From NCBI GenBank assembly GCA_035534455.1, contig DATLRV010000007.1:110589-174588 (forward strand): 64,000 nt of DNA, read 5' to 3'. How positions within the stretch are numbered: the first letter of the stretch is position 1; every line of letters begins with the position of its first letter. Below the pieces are notes generated by a model, which saw only the letters and a program-made list of their open reading frames with translations, was not told where the DNA came from and did not search any database. This DNA is from JAJYVT01 sp035534455 (GTDB lineage Bacteria; Actinomycetota; Acidimicrobiia; Acidimicrobiales; RAAP-2). The translations under genes were made by a program, and so were the position numbers. Shown here piece by piece: positions 8,478 through 16,479 of the stretch.

Positions 8478-8552
8478 GCCCGGCACGAGGGATTCCAGAC
8501 CCCTCCTGCGACGCTGCTCGTCGTCAAGCACGTCGACGTGAGGAGCGCAGGC

Positions 8553-9350
8553 ATGACGTGGGTGCAGGGGAGGGCTCGGGTGAAGTCGGAAGAGGAGCCG
8601 ACCGGACTGATGGTCGTGCCGCCGGACGCCTCCGCGGCGGAGCTCGGCGGTGCACGGTCCCGAACGAACTGGGGGAGGGGAGCCTTCGCGGCGCTCATCG
8701 CCGCGGCCCTCGCGCTCGGGGCCGGTGGCATGGCGCTCGGCGTCATCGCCCTCGTTCGAGCGCCTGCGCCCTCCCACGGCCTTGTCGGGCCAGCCGGACC
8801 CCAAGGTGCCCAGGGGACCCAAGGCCCGCAGGGGGTCCAAGGCCTGGTAGGCCCGCAAGGGCCTGCCGGGCCCTCGGGCCCGGAGGGCGCGACCGGTCCG
8901 GCCGGGCCCGCAGGTGCCCGAGGTCCGGCCGGAAAGGCCGGAGCTCCCGGAACGATCGCCGCAAGCACGGTGGTGGACGCTTCGACGCTGAAGACCGGGG
9001 CGGACCCCGTCACCGGGACCACGTTGAGCGCCGTGACGTCGTGCCCGTCCGGCCAGGTGGTGCTCGGAGGGGGCGGCCGCGTGAATGCGACGGAGCCGAA
9101 GAAGTCGTCGTCGGCCACTGCCGCCTCGTCGTCGGCCACAGCCGCCGGCACGACGTCGTCGGGCGGCTCGACACGAAGGGGCTCCGGTTCCACAGGTACG
9201 GGTGCAGGTGCCGCGAAGCAGGGGACCGTCGCGCTCGAGTCCTCCTACCCGGTCACCAACGGCTGGCGGAGCATCGCTGTCGTCTCGAGCACGCTCACGG
9301 GCGGTGAGGTGATGACCCTTCAGCCCTACGTCCTCTGCGGGAAGAAGTAG
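8553..9350 (+). CDS. Membrane-anchored collagen-like protein
   Basis: Surface protein of 265 residues. A cytoplasmic N-terminus of about 42 residues leads into one transmembrane helix (about 43-69) and then 19 uninterrupted Gly-X-Y triplets (about 76-133) rich in GPA, GPQ and GPE. A C-terminal extracellular domain carries a serine/threonine/alanine-rich low-complexity stretch and two cysteines that could pair. ATG 8553 has GAGGAG 7 nt upstream; an alternative GTG at 8538 lacks one. The triplets should form a collagen-type triple helix trimerised by the C-terminal domain. There is no lipobox or sortase signal, so anchoring is by the uncleaved helix. It is divergent from the MtrA-like gene, from which it is separated by the tandem half-sites. 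Role unknown, perhaps adhesion or envelope spacing. Confidence 0.8.
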   Translation: MTWVQGRARVKSEEEPTGLMVVPPDASAAELGGARSRTNWGRGAFAALIAAALALGAGGMALGVIALVRAPAPSHGLVGPAGPQGAQGTQGPQGVQGLVGPQGPAGPSGPEGATGPAGPAGARGPAGKAGAPGTIAASTVVDASTLKTGADPVTGTTLSAVTSCPSGQVVLGGGGRVNATEPKKSSSATAASSSATAAGTTSSGGSTRRGSGSTGTGAGAAKQGTVALESSYPVTNGWRSIAVVSSTLTGGEVMTLQPYVLCGKK

Positions 9351-9382
9351 CCCCAGCGGCCGAACACGTCGCTCGGACCGCC

Positions 9383-9751
9383 TCATCCGATGGGTCCGGT
9401 CGGTGCCTTCCCGGTACGGCCCGCGAGTCGCCCCGCTTCAAGAGCTTGCCGGAGGGGTTGCGCCCGAGGGAGTCGGTGAAGTCGACCGATTTCGGGCACT
9501 TGTAGCCCGCAAGCCGTTCCCTGCAGGCGGCGATGAGAGCAGCAGGGTTCACAACAGGTTGTCGTTGGTCTGGCGCACCGGTCGTGGAGATGGGCGAAGG
9601 TGCGTAGGTCGCCGCCGCACTCGATGGCGACGGCGTCGGGGCGCAGCCGCGCGTGGACGCGGATGTCGTCCGCCGGGCAGCGGATTCCAGGATCGAGCGA
9701 CGTGCGCGCGTCGGGGCGCCCCGCCGGAGGGGTGGGCTCCGTGTCGCGCAT
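9383..9751 (-). pseudogene. Acyl-CoA synthetase relic with large internal deletion
   Basis: Two pieces of an AMP-dependent acyl-CoA ligase are joined out of frame. The N-terminal piece begins at ATG 9751 and contains RPDAVAIECGGDLRTFAHL, typical of the first 60 residues. The C-terminal piece reads AACRERLAGYKCPKSVDF and then LGRNPSGKLLKR, the catalytic-lysine end of the family. About 400 codons between them are missing, and the join lies near 9550-9575. A second frame change after LLKR is needed to reach the natural-looking stop at 9383. It cannot make an active enzyme. Confidence 0.65.
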
Positions 9752-9827
9752 CGTCGGACCAAACGTAGTTCGGCAACGCGCGCTATCGTCCGCCTCGAGC
9801 GGCAAGGTCCGAGCGGTGGAGGCGTGG

Positions 9828-10913
9828 GTGCCCAAAGACGCCGTAACGCTGCGGGAAGTGGCGGAGGCCGCCCGGGTGCATCCGGGGACGGCCTCCCGCG
9901 CGTTGAACGACGGAACCCGCGCGCTCGTCCGCCCCGAGACGGTCGAGCGTGTGCTCGCCGCCGCCAACCAGCTCGGGTACAAGCCGAACCTCCTGGCGCG
10001 CAGCTTCAAGACCCGCAGGACCAACTCGGTCGGGATCGTCCTCCCGGACATCAACAATCCTCTCTTCCCGCCCATGGTCCGTGGTCTCGAGGACCGCCTC
10101 TTCCAGAACGGCTACGTCGCACTGCTCGCCAACACGGAGAACAACCCCGACCGCCAGCGCCGGATCTTCGAGGGCATGGCGGACCGTCGGGTGGACGGGC
10201 TCGTCCTCGCCACGGCGCACCGGCACGACCTGAGCGTCGCCGAGCTCGCGGAGACGGGCATCCCGATCGTGCTCCTCAACCGGGTGGTCGAGGGCGGAAG
10301 GTTCTCCTCCGTCTCGGTGGACGACGCGGAGGGGATCCGCTTGGTCGTCGGGCACTTGCGGGGACTGGGCCACGAACGCGTCGGCCACGTGGCGGGTCCC
10401 CAGTCGATGTCGACGGGCCACGCGAGGTACCAGGGCTTCCTCGCGTCGATGGAGGAGACGGGCCTGCCCGTCGATCCCCGGTGCGTGGTGTTCGCGGATG
10501 CCTTCTCGATCGCGGAGGGTGAACGGTGCGCGAAGGAGCTGCTCGCCTCGCGGTCTGACCGCCCGAGCGCGATCATCGCCGGGAACGACATGCTTGCGCT
10601 CGGCTGCTACTCGGCCCTCGAGCGGGCCGGCCTCGCGTGCCCCAGCGACGTCTCGATCGTCGGGTTCAACGACATGCCGTTCATCGACCGGCTGAGCCCG
10701 CCGCTCACGACGGTCCGGATCCCGCACTACGAGCTGGGCGTGCACGCAGCTGAGCTGCTCTTGTGGCGACTGCGCGACCCCGAGACGCCCGTGCAGACGG
10801 TGCATCTCGCCCCGCACCTCGTCGAGCGCGGGTCGACCGCATCCGCACGGCGCCCCGCCGCCTCGCCGGGGCTCGGGTCCGGCGTCGTGCCGGCGCCGCA
10901 GAGCAGCATGTGA
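9828..10913 (+). CDS. LacI-family transcriptional regulator
   Basis: Repressor of 361 residues. The N-terminal LacI helix-turn-helix VTLREVAEAARVHPGTASRA (about 6-25) is followed by the hinge region (LNDGTRALVRPETVERVLAAANQLGYKPN) and a periplasmic-binding-protein-like effector domain (SVGIVLPDINNPLFPPMVRG ... AIIAGNDMLALG). GTG 9828 is preferred because GGTGGAGG lies about 5 nt upstream and the reading frame further upstream is not homologous. It heads a catabolic island containing a dehydrogenase, an ABC importer and an E1 pair, so it probably senses the imported substrate or a degradation intermediate. Confidence 0.9.
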   Translation: MPKDAVTLREVAEAARVHPGTASRALNDGTRALVRPETVERVLAAANQLGYKPNLLARSFKTRRTNSVGIVLPDINNPLFPPMVRGLEDRLFQNGYVALLANTENNPDRQRRIFEGMADRRVDGLVLATAHRHDLSVAELAETGIPIVLLNRVVEGGRFSSVSVDDAEGIRLVVGHLRGLGHERVGHVAGPQSMSTGHARYQGFLASMEETGLPVDPRCVVFADAFSIAEGERCAKELLASRSDRPSAIIAGNDMLALGCYSALERAGLACPSDVSIVGFNDMPFIDRLSPPLTTVRIPHYELGVHAAELLLWRLRDPETPVQTVHLAPHLVERGSTASARRPAASPGLGSGVVPAPQSSM

Positions 10914-11023
10914 CGCCGTCGCTCACGTTGCACCAGCGGTGACGCGGCGTCGGCTCCCGGCCTCCTCGGCCGCCTCGGCCGCCTGCCTCGACAGCGCGAC
11001 ACGATCGTTGTCCGGCGGAACCC

Positions 11024-11053
11024 TTGACAAGGAGACCCGTCACTCCGCAGACT
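11024..11053 (+). promoter_or_regulatory. Putative promoter TTGACA-n18-CAGACT
   Basis: A consensus -35 (TTGACA, 11024-11029) is separated by 18 bp from CAGACT (11048-11053), which ends 7 nt before ATG 11061. This geometry predicts a leaderless transcript for the dehydrogenase gene and perhaps for the importer genes after it. Confidence 0.5.
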
Positions 11054-11060
11054 GGCGGTG

Positions 11061-12104
11061 ATGCAATCGGTTGCGAAGGCAACCGTCGGGGGGTCCCTCG
11101 GTTGGATCGGCACCGGCCGGATGGGGGGCGCGATGGCAGCCCGGCTCCTTTCCGCTGGGTTCGACCTGGCGGTCTACAACCGGACGAGGGAGAAGACCGC
11201 GCCGCTCGCAGCGGACGGGGCGGTCGTGGTGGACGCCGTCTGCGACCTGGGGCGACGGGACGTCGTCTTCATCACCGTGGCGTCGTCGGACGACCTTCTC
11301 GGCGTGTTGCAGGGGGACCGGGGCCTGCTCGGGGGGGACTCGGTGCCGACCGTCGTGGTCGACTGCTCGACCGTGTCCCAGGAAGCCAGCGCCACGGCGC
11401 GGGCCCTCGCCGAGGCCCGGGGCGCGGCGTTCCTGGCCGCTCCGGTGAGCGGCAACCCCAAGGTGGCACGTGCCGGCCGGCTCACCATGGCCGTCTCCGG
11501 GCCGAAGGACGTCTTCGACGCCACCTACCCGTACCTGACGACGGTCGCCCGGGAGGCCGCCTACGTCGGGAGCGGCGACGTGGCCCGATTGGTGAAGCTG
11601 TGCCACAACTTGCTCCTCGGTGTCGTGATCCAGTCGCTCGTCGAGGTCACGGTCCTCGCCGAGAAGGGCGGCGTTCGGCGGAGCGACCTGCTCGCCTTTC
11701 TGAACGACTCGGTGATGGGCTCGATGTTCACCGGCTACAAGACGCCGGCCCTCGTCAACCTGGACTTCGCACCGACCTTCACCACCCGCCTGCTCCACAA
11801 GGACTTCGATCTCGGCCTGGACGCGGCTCGTCTTCTGGAGGCTCCCATGCCCGTGGCGGCACTCGTACGCGAGCTCCTCCAGGGCGCGATCGGCGAGGGC
11901 ATCGGGGACCTGGACTTTGCGGCGTTGCTCCAGCTCACCGCTCGAGGCGCCGGCCTCGATCTTCACAGCGAGGAGGCGGCGGTGAGCGACGGCTTGTCGG
12001 CACCGCCCCGGGCGGTGGAGGCCGCGGACGGTCACGGAAGTGGAACGGCCGACGAAGGCCGAGGACGCGCGGCGATGGACCAAGGACGGCCAGAGCGCGT
12101 GTAG
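11061..12104 (+). CDS. NAD(P)-dependent beta-hydroxyacid dehydrogenase (3-hydroxyisobutyrate dehydrogenase family)
   Basis: Cytoplasmic oxidoreductase of 347 residues. The Rossmann motif is GWIGTGRMGGAMAARLL near the N-terminus, the substrate-binding loop is VVDCSTVSQEASATA, and the catalytic lysine is in VKLCHNLLLG. A C-terminal all-helical dimerisation domain (HKDFDLGLDAARLL) completes the family pattern. GTG 11058 immediately before the ATG is an alternative start. It sits between the LacI regulator and an ABC importer of the branched-chain amino acid type. It may oxidise a beta-hydroxy acid derived from the imported compound; the exact substrate cannot be told. The last 40 residues are low-complexity and atypical. 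Confidence 0.87.
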   Translation: MQSVAKATVGGSLGWIGTGRMGGAMAARLLSAGFDLAVYNRTREKTAPLAADGAVVVDAVCDLGRRDVVFITVASSDDLLGVLQGDRGLLGGDSVPTVVVDCSTVSQEASATARALAEARGAAFLAAPVSGNPKVARAGRLTMAVSGPKDVFDATYPYLTTVAREAAYVGSGDVARLVKLCHNLLLGVVIQSLVEVTVLAEKGGVRRSDLLAFLNDSVMGSMFTGYKTPALVNLDFAPTFTTRLLHKDFDLGLDAARLLEAPMPVAALVRELLQGAIGEGIGDLDFAALLQLTARGAGLDLHSEEAAVSDGLSAPPRAVEAADGHGSGTADEGRGRAAMDQGRPERV

Positions 12105-12185
12105 GTGCAGGGGGGATCCGGCCGGCGATGCCCTTCGTGCATCCCGAACGTCGCCGGAGACACGAAGCTGAACAAGGGAGGGACC

Positions 12186-13493
12186 ATGAGAATGAGAAGA
12201 GCGACGGACGGGGGAGGAGCCGCCGTGCACGTGCGGTCGGCGGTCGCCCGTGCCGGGATCGCCGGCGCGCTCGTCGCGGGAACGGTGCTCGCCGCGTGGA
12301 GCGGCACGTCCGGTGCCGCGCAGGCGCACCACAAGAAGAAGCTCGGGTCGCCGGTCGTGGTCGGCGCCTCGCTCTCCTTGTCCGGGGACTTCTCGACAGA
12401 CGGCCAGGCGTTCGACCGCGGGTACCACCTGTGGCAGGCGTGGCAGAACGCGCACGGGGGCCTGCTCGGCCACAAGATCGTGCTCAAGATCCTGTCCGAC
12501 AAGTCCACACCGACACAGGCCGCGACGAACTACAACACGCTGATCTCTTCGGACCACGCAAAGCTGACCATCGGTCCGTTCTCGTCGCTGCTCACGGTCC
12601 CGTCCGCCAAGGCCGCTCACCGTCACGGGTACGCGCTGGTCGAAGGTGCGGGTGGCGCGCCTGCCGTGTTCAAGACAGGACTGAACAACGTCTTCGACGT
12701 CTCGTACCCGGTCGCGACAGGGCTAAAGCCGTTCTGCGAGTGGGTCGCGTCCATGCCGAAGGGCACACGGCCGAAGACGGTCGCCTACGCGACGGTGACA
12801 ACAATCTTCGAGGCGACACAGTTCCCCATCGCGAAGCGGATTCTCGGCAAGGCCGGCGTGAGGACCGTCTACACAAAGACCTTCCCGACAGAGACGACCG
12901 ACTTCACGCCCATCGCGAGCGGTGTGGTCGGTAGCCACGCCACAATCGTGATCCTCGGGGACACCGCGGTGTCGACGGTCTCGTCCTTCATGTCGAGCTT
13001 CGAGGCCGCCCACTTCAACCCGAAGGCGATCATCGCCACCTCCGGGCCGGACCAGGGGGCCGCCTTCCTGAGCGCCGTCGGGACAGCCAACGCAATCGGG
13101 GTGATGGTCGAGGGCGGGTGGTACCCGGGCTTCGCGAGCAAGTCCAGCCACGCCCTGGTGCAGCGCTACGTGAAGAAGTACGGCGGCACAGCGTCGGGGG
13201 TGAACGCCGACGTCGCCGAGGCCTTCTCGGTCGGCGAGGTGCTGACCCAGGCCGTCAAGGCCACGCACGGCTTCACAAACCAGAAGATCATCCACTACCT
13301 GCACAGCAACAAGACGTTCTCCTCGGTGCAGGGCCCGGTGAAGTTCGACAAGGCCGGTGAGAACGTGAAGGGGCTGAACTTCGCCTTCCAGTGGCTCACA
13401 AAGACAGGCACGCCGACCTTCGCGCAGGTGCTGCCGACGACAGCGAAGGGCTCCGTCACACCGCTCTACCCGAAGCCGTCCTGGGGAAGCTGA
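12186..13493 (+). CDS. Branched-chain amino acid-type ABC transporter substrate-binding protein
   Basis: Secreted binding protein of 435 residues that delivers substrate to the LivHM permease. ATG 12186 follows GGGAGG. The signal peptide spans about residues 1-48 (basic start, then AGIAGALVAGTVLAAW) with likely cleavage after AQA. The mature part is a periplasmic-binding type 1 fold (VVVGASLSLSGDFSTDGQAF; VAEAFSVGEVLTQAV). The start is rich in AGA arginine codons, and about 19 of 42 threonines use ACA, unlike cytoplasmic neighbours. This family binds leucine, isoleucine or valine but also amides, urea and aromatic acids, so specificity is open. Confidence 0.92.
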   Translation: MRMRRATDGGGAAVHVRSAVARAGIAGALVAGTVLAAWSGTSGAAQAHHKKKLGSPVVVGASLSLSGDFSTDGQAFDRGYHLWQAWQNAHGGLLGHKIVLKILSDKSTPTQAATNYNTLISSDHAKLTIGPFSSLLTVPSAKAAHRHGYALVEGAGGAPAVFKTGLNNVFDVSYPVATGLKPFCEWVASMPKGTRPKTVAYATVTTIFEATQFPIAKRILGKAGVRTVYTKTFPTETTDFTPIASGVVGSHATIVILGDTAVSTVSSFMSSFEAAHFNPKAIIATSGPDQGAAFLSAVGTANAIGVMVEGGWYPGFASKSSHALVQRYVKKYGGTASGVNADVAEAFSVGEVLTQAVKATHGFTNQKIIHYLHSNKTFSSVQGPVKFDKAGENVKGLNFAFQWLTKTGTPTFAQVLPTTAKGSVTPLYPKPSWGS

Positions 13494-13542
13494 GCAGACG
13501 AACCGAAGACAAGACCAGCTGATCGGAAGGAGCTGATCGGGA

Positions 13543-14424
13543 TTGGGCACGCAGCTCGTCCAGGCAGTGGTCGACGGGGTGTTGACCGGCGGCGTGTACG
13601 CGCTCATGGCCGCCGGTCTCACCCTGATCTTCGGGGTGCTCGACATCATCAACATCGCTCAGGGGATCTTCGTGGTCCTCGGGGCGTACCTGAGCTACGT
13701 CCTGTGGTCCGACCTCGGGATCGATCCGTTCCTCGGGCTGTTGATCACCATCCCGACGCTCTTCTTCGTCGGGGTGGGCGTCGAGTGGGCGTTCATCCGG
13801 CGCCTCGGCGAGCGCGACCGGGTGACCATGTCCATCCTGGTCACCTACGCCGTCTCCCTCATCCTCGAGGGCATCTTGGACAACGCGTTCGGCACGAACG
13901 TCTTCCAGCTGCGGCCCTCGTACGAGTCGAGCTCGTTCTTCGTGTTCGGCTTCTACCTCCAGCAGATCTACGTGTACGGGTTCGTCCTCGCCGTCGTCCT
14001 GCTCGCGGCGATCTACGCGCTCTTGTACCGGTCCCGGTTCGGTGCGAGCGTCCGCGCCTCGCTCCAGGACCGCACCGCCGCCCAGCTGATCGGCGTGAAC
14101 GTCCGCAGGGTATCGACGATCACCTTCGGCATCGGGACGGCCGTGACGGCGGCGGGCGGCATGGTGTTCGGCGTCACCAACGCCTTCAGCGCGAACAGCG
14201 GCGCCGACCTGATCTCCCGGCTGCTCTCGATCGTAATCCTCGGAGGGCTCGGGAGCATCGGCGGAGCCATGGGTGCGGCGGTGCTGATGCTCGTCTTGGA
14301 GGACATCGTCGCCACCGTCTGGTCGCCGGTCTGGTCGCCGGTCGTGTACTTCGCCGCGCTGCTGATCGTGCTCTCGATCCGACCGGTCGGGCTGTTCGGC
14401 CGGACGGCGGCGAGGGCGCAGTGA
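13543..14424 (+). CDS. livH: Branched-chain amino acid ABC transporter permease LivH
   Basis: Inner-membrane permease of 293 residues with about eight hydrophobic segments. It opens with the LivH signature VDGVLTGGVYALMAAGLTLIFG and contains the conserved loop around RASLQDRTAAQLIGVN. The start is TTG 13543, preceded by GGAAGGAG about 11 nt upstream. It follows its binding protein by about 50 bp and precedes livM, livG and livF. The 3' end (gcgagggcgcagtga) is the apparent source of a 14-bp tandem repeat that fills the gap to livM. Confidence 0.92.
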   Translation: MGTQLVQAVVDGVLTGGVYALMAAGLTLIFGVLDIINIAQGIFVVLGAYLSYVLWSDLGIDPFLGLLITIPTLFFVGVGVEWAFIRRLGERDRVTMSILVTYAVSLILEGILDNAFGTNVFQLRPSYESSSFFVFGFYLQQIYVYGFVLAVVLLAAIYALLYRSRFGASVRASLQDRTAAQLIGVNVRRVSTITFGIGTAVTAAGGMVFGVTNAFSANSGADLISRLLSIVILGGLGSIGGAMGAAVLMLVLEDIVATVWSPVWSPVVYFAALLIVLSIRPVGLFGRTAARAQ

Positions 14425-14507
14425 CGAGGGCGCAGTGACGAGGGCGCAGTGACGAGGGCGCAGTGACGGGGGCGCAGTGACGAGGGCGCAGTGACGGGGG
14501 CGCAGTG
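14411..14507 (+). repeat. 14-bp tandem repeat forming a chain of overlapping mini-ORFs between livH and livM
   Basis: The unit GAGGGCGCAGTGAC (or GGGGGCGCAGTGAC) is repeated so that GTG codons fall exactly every 14 bp at 14421, 14435, 14449, 14463, 14477, 14491 and 14505. Each GTG has a GAGGG-like sequence a few bases upstream. The first six open five-codon frames (Met-Thr-Arg/Gly-Ala-Gln) whose TGA overlaps the next GTG as GTGA. The livH stop overlaps the first GTG and the last GTG starts livM. Confidence 0.85.
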
Positions 14508-15665
14508 AGCGGAGCCGCGGGCGAGGAGACGGCGACCGCCGCGCCGCGCCCGATGCCGTCCCCCGGACCACTGCCCACGTCGAACCGGCGCGGCACTGCA
14601 GCGAGGTCGGCAAAGGTCGCCTTCTGGCTCGTGATCGCCGGGCTGCTCGTCGCCTTCCCGGCCATCTTCACGAACACAACGGTGACGACCATCGCGGTGT
14701 TCTCGATCATCTTCATGTCGGCGGCGACCGCGTGGAACAGCTTCTCGGGCTATTCGGGCTACGTCAGCATCGGCCACGCCGTGTTCTTCGGGGCTGGTGC
14801 GTACACCCTCGTCCTCATTGCGGCGGACAACCACTGGACGGGTGGCTACAGCGTCTTCGCGCTCGTGCCGCTCGGAGGCGTCGTCTCGGTGGCCATCGCG
14901 GTGCCGTTCGGCCTCGTCGCGCTCCGAACCCGGCGCCACACCTTCGTGGTCGTGACGATCGCGGTGTTCTTCATCTTCCAGCTGCTCGCCTTCAACCTTA
15001 AGTTCCTCACCCGCGGCTCCCAGGGGGTGAGCACGCCGACACCACCGTGGTTCGGCTCCGCCTACAACGACCGCTTCTACTACGCGGCACTCTGCGTGCT
15101 TGCCGTCGCGGTCCTCATCAGCGTGGCCGTCCGGCGGTCGCGTTTCGGCCTTCAGCTGCTCGCCATCCGCGACGACGAGGACCGCGCGGCCGGGCTGGGG
15201 GTCCGCACGACGAGGGTGAAGCTCGTCGCGTTCATGCTGTCGTCGTTTCCGGTCGGGATGGCCGGCGCCGTGTGGGGCTACTTCCTCGGCTCCATCCACC
15301 CGCAATTCGCCTTCAACCCGCTCTTCGATCTCTCCGTCGCGATCATGGCGTTCCTCGGAGGGCTCGGGACGATCTCCGGGCCGCTCCTCGGCGCGGCCCT
15401 TCTCGAGTCTCTCCAGCAGTACTTCGCCATCCAGTACTCCCAGGACAACCTGTACCTCATCGCCTACGGGGCGCTGTTCCTCGTCGTCATCGTCCTCCTC
15501 CCTCGCGGCGTGATCCCGACGGTCGTCGACACCGTCCGCAGTTGGCGGGACCGGGGCGAGGGACTGCGCGGGCGCTCGGCGCTCGTCGGGGGCGCCCGGA
15601 GCGCCCAGGGGCCGGCCGGCGGCCTCACCGTCGCCGCCCCGAACGGCGTGCGAGGGGAGGACTGA
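14505..15665 (+). CDS. livM: Branched-chain amino acid ABC transporter permease LivM
   Basis: Inner-membrane permease of 386 residues with about ten hydrophobic segments after a roughly 40-residue cytoplasmic lead. Family hallmarks are WNSFSGYSGYVSIGHAVFFG and the EAA-like loop RDDEDRAAGLGVRTTRVKL. GTG 14505 is the last of seven GTGs in the tandem repeat, so its translation may be coupled to livH through six mini-ORFs. The last 50 residues are a variable, glycine/alanine-rich cytoplasmic tail. It pairs with LivH to form the channel. Confidence 0.92.
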   Translation: MSGAAGEETATAAPRPMPSPGPLPTSNRRGTAARSAKVAFWLVIAGLLVAFPAIFTNTTVTTIAVFSIIFMSAATAWNSFSGYSGYVSIGHAVFFGAGAYTLVLIAADNHWTGGYSVFALVPLGGVVSVAIAVPFGLVALRTRRHTFVVVTIAVFFIFQLLAFNLKFLTRGSQGVSTPTPPWFGSAYNDRFYYAALCVLAVAVLISVAVRRSRFGLQLLAIRDDEDRAAGLGVRTTRVKLVAFMLSSFPVGMAGAVWGYFLGSIHPQFAFNPLFDLSVAIMAFLGGLGTISGPLLGAALLESLQQYFAIQYSQDNLYLIAYGALFLVVIVLLPRGVIPTVVDTVRSWRDRGEGLRGRSALVGGARSAQGPAGGLTVAAPNGVRGED

Positions 15666-15666
15666 C

Positions 15667-16479
15667 GTGGCGCTCCTCGAGGCCGACTCGGTCGCGAAGT
15701 CGTTCGGGGGCCTGGTCGCCCTCACCGGCTGCTCGCTCGAGGTCGAACAGGGCGAGATCGCCGGCCTGATCGGACCCAACGGGTCCGGCAAGACCACGCT
15801 GTTCAACGTGATGACCGGGTATGTGCGGGCGGACAGCGGACGCGTGCGACTGGGGGGGACCGACATCACCGGTGCGAGCCCGGCCAAGGTGTTCGGGCTC
15901 GGGCTCGGACGGACGTTCCAGTTGTCGCGGATCTTCGCCAGGCTGAGCGTGCTCGAGAACATGCTCGTGGCCACCCAGCGCCACGAGGGCTGGCTGCGTG
16001 GCGTGGTGAAGCGACAGGCGTCGACCGCGGAACAGGGGCGCGCGAGAGAGCTTCTCGAGTTCGTCGGGCTGGACCACCTCGAGCGCCTGCCCGCGGGCAA
16101 CCTCTCCTACGGTCAGCGCAAGCTCCTCGAGCTCGCCTACCTGCTCGTCGCGGACCCCGTGATCATCCTCCTCGACGAGCCCGCGGGCGGGGTCAACCCG
16201 ACGCTCATCAACATGATCGCGGACCGGATCCGGGCGCTCAACGCGCAGGGCAAGACGTTTCTCATCGTCGAGCACAACATGGAGTTCGTGATGGGGCTGT
16301 GCGACCGCGTGACGGTGATGAACCAGGGCAGGGCGATCGTGTCGGGCACGCCCGACGCGATCCGGGGAGACCCCCGCGTGGTGGATGCGTACCTCGGCGG
16401 GGCAGACGAAGACGACGAGCCCGACGACGAGCCGAACGCGGCCGAGCTGGAGGCGGGGCATGGCCTCTCGAGCGTCTGA
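15667..16479 (+). CDS. livG: Branched-chain amino acid ABC transporter ATP-binding protein LivG
   Basis: Cytoplasmic ATPase of 270 residues that powers the LivHM channel. Walker A is GPNGSGKTT, the LivG-specific loop is GLGLGRTFQLSRIFARLSVLEN, the signature is LSYGQRKLLELA and Walker B is VIILLDEPAGGVNP. The GTG start lies one base after the livM stop. The C-terminus ends in an acidic stretch (DEDDEPDDEPNAAELEAG), longer than usual, which overlaps the livF start by 20 bp. Confidence 0.93.
   Translation: MALLEADSVAKSFGGLVALTGCSLEVEQGEIAGLIGPNGSGKTTLFNVMTGYVRADSGRVRLGGTDITGASPAKVFGLGLGRTFQLSRIFARLSVLENMLVATQRHEGWLRGVVKRQASTAEQGRARELLEFVGLDHLERLPAGNLSYGQRKLLELAYLLVADPVIILLDEPAGGVNPTLINMIADRIRALNAQGKTFLIVEHNMEFVMGLCDRVTVMNQGRAIVSGTPDAIRGDPRVVDAYLGGADEDDEPDDEPNAAELEAGHGLSSV

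Noticed and set aside
14411..14507. CRISPR array
   Set aside because: Units of 14 bp are directly abutting with no spacers, so this is a tandem repeat and not a CRISPR.
14013..16100. Minus-strand open frame of almost 700 codons across livM and livG
   Set aside because: It has no homology; it mirrors the third-position GC of livM and livG.
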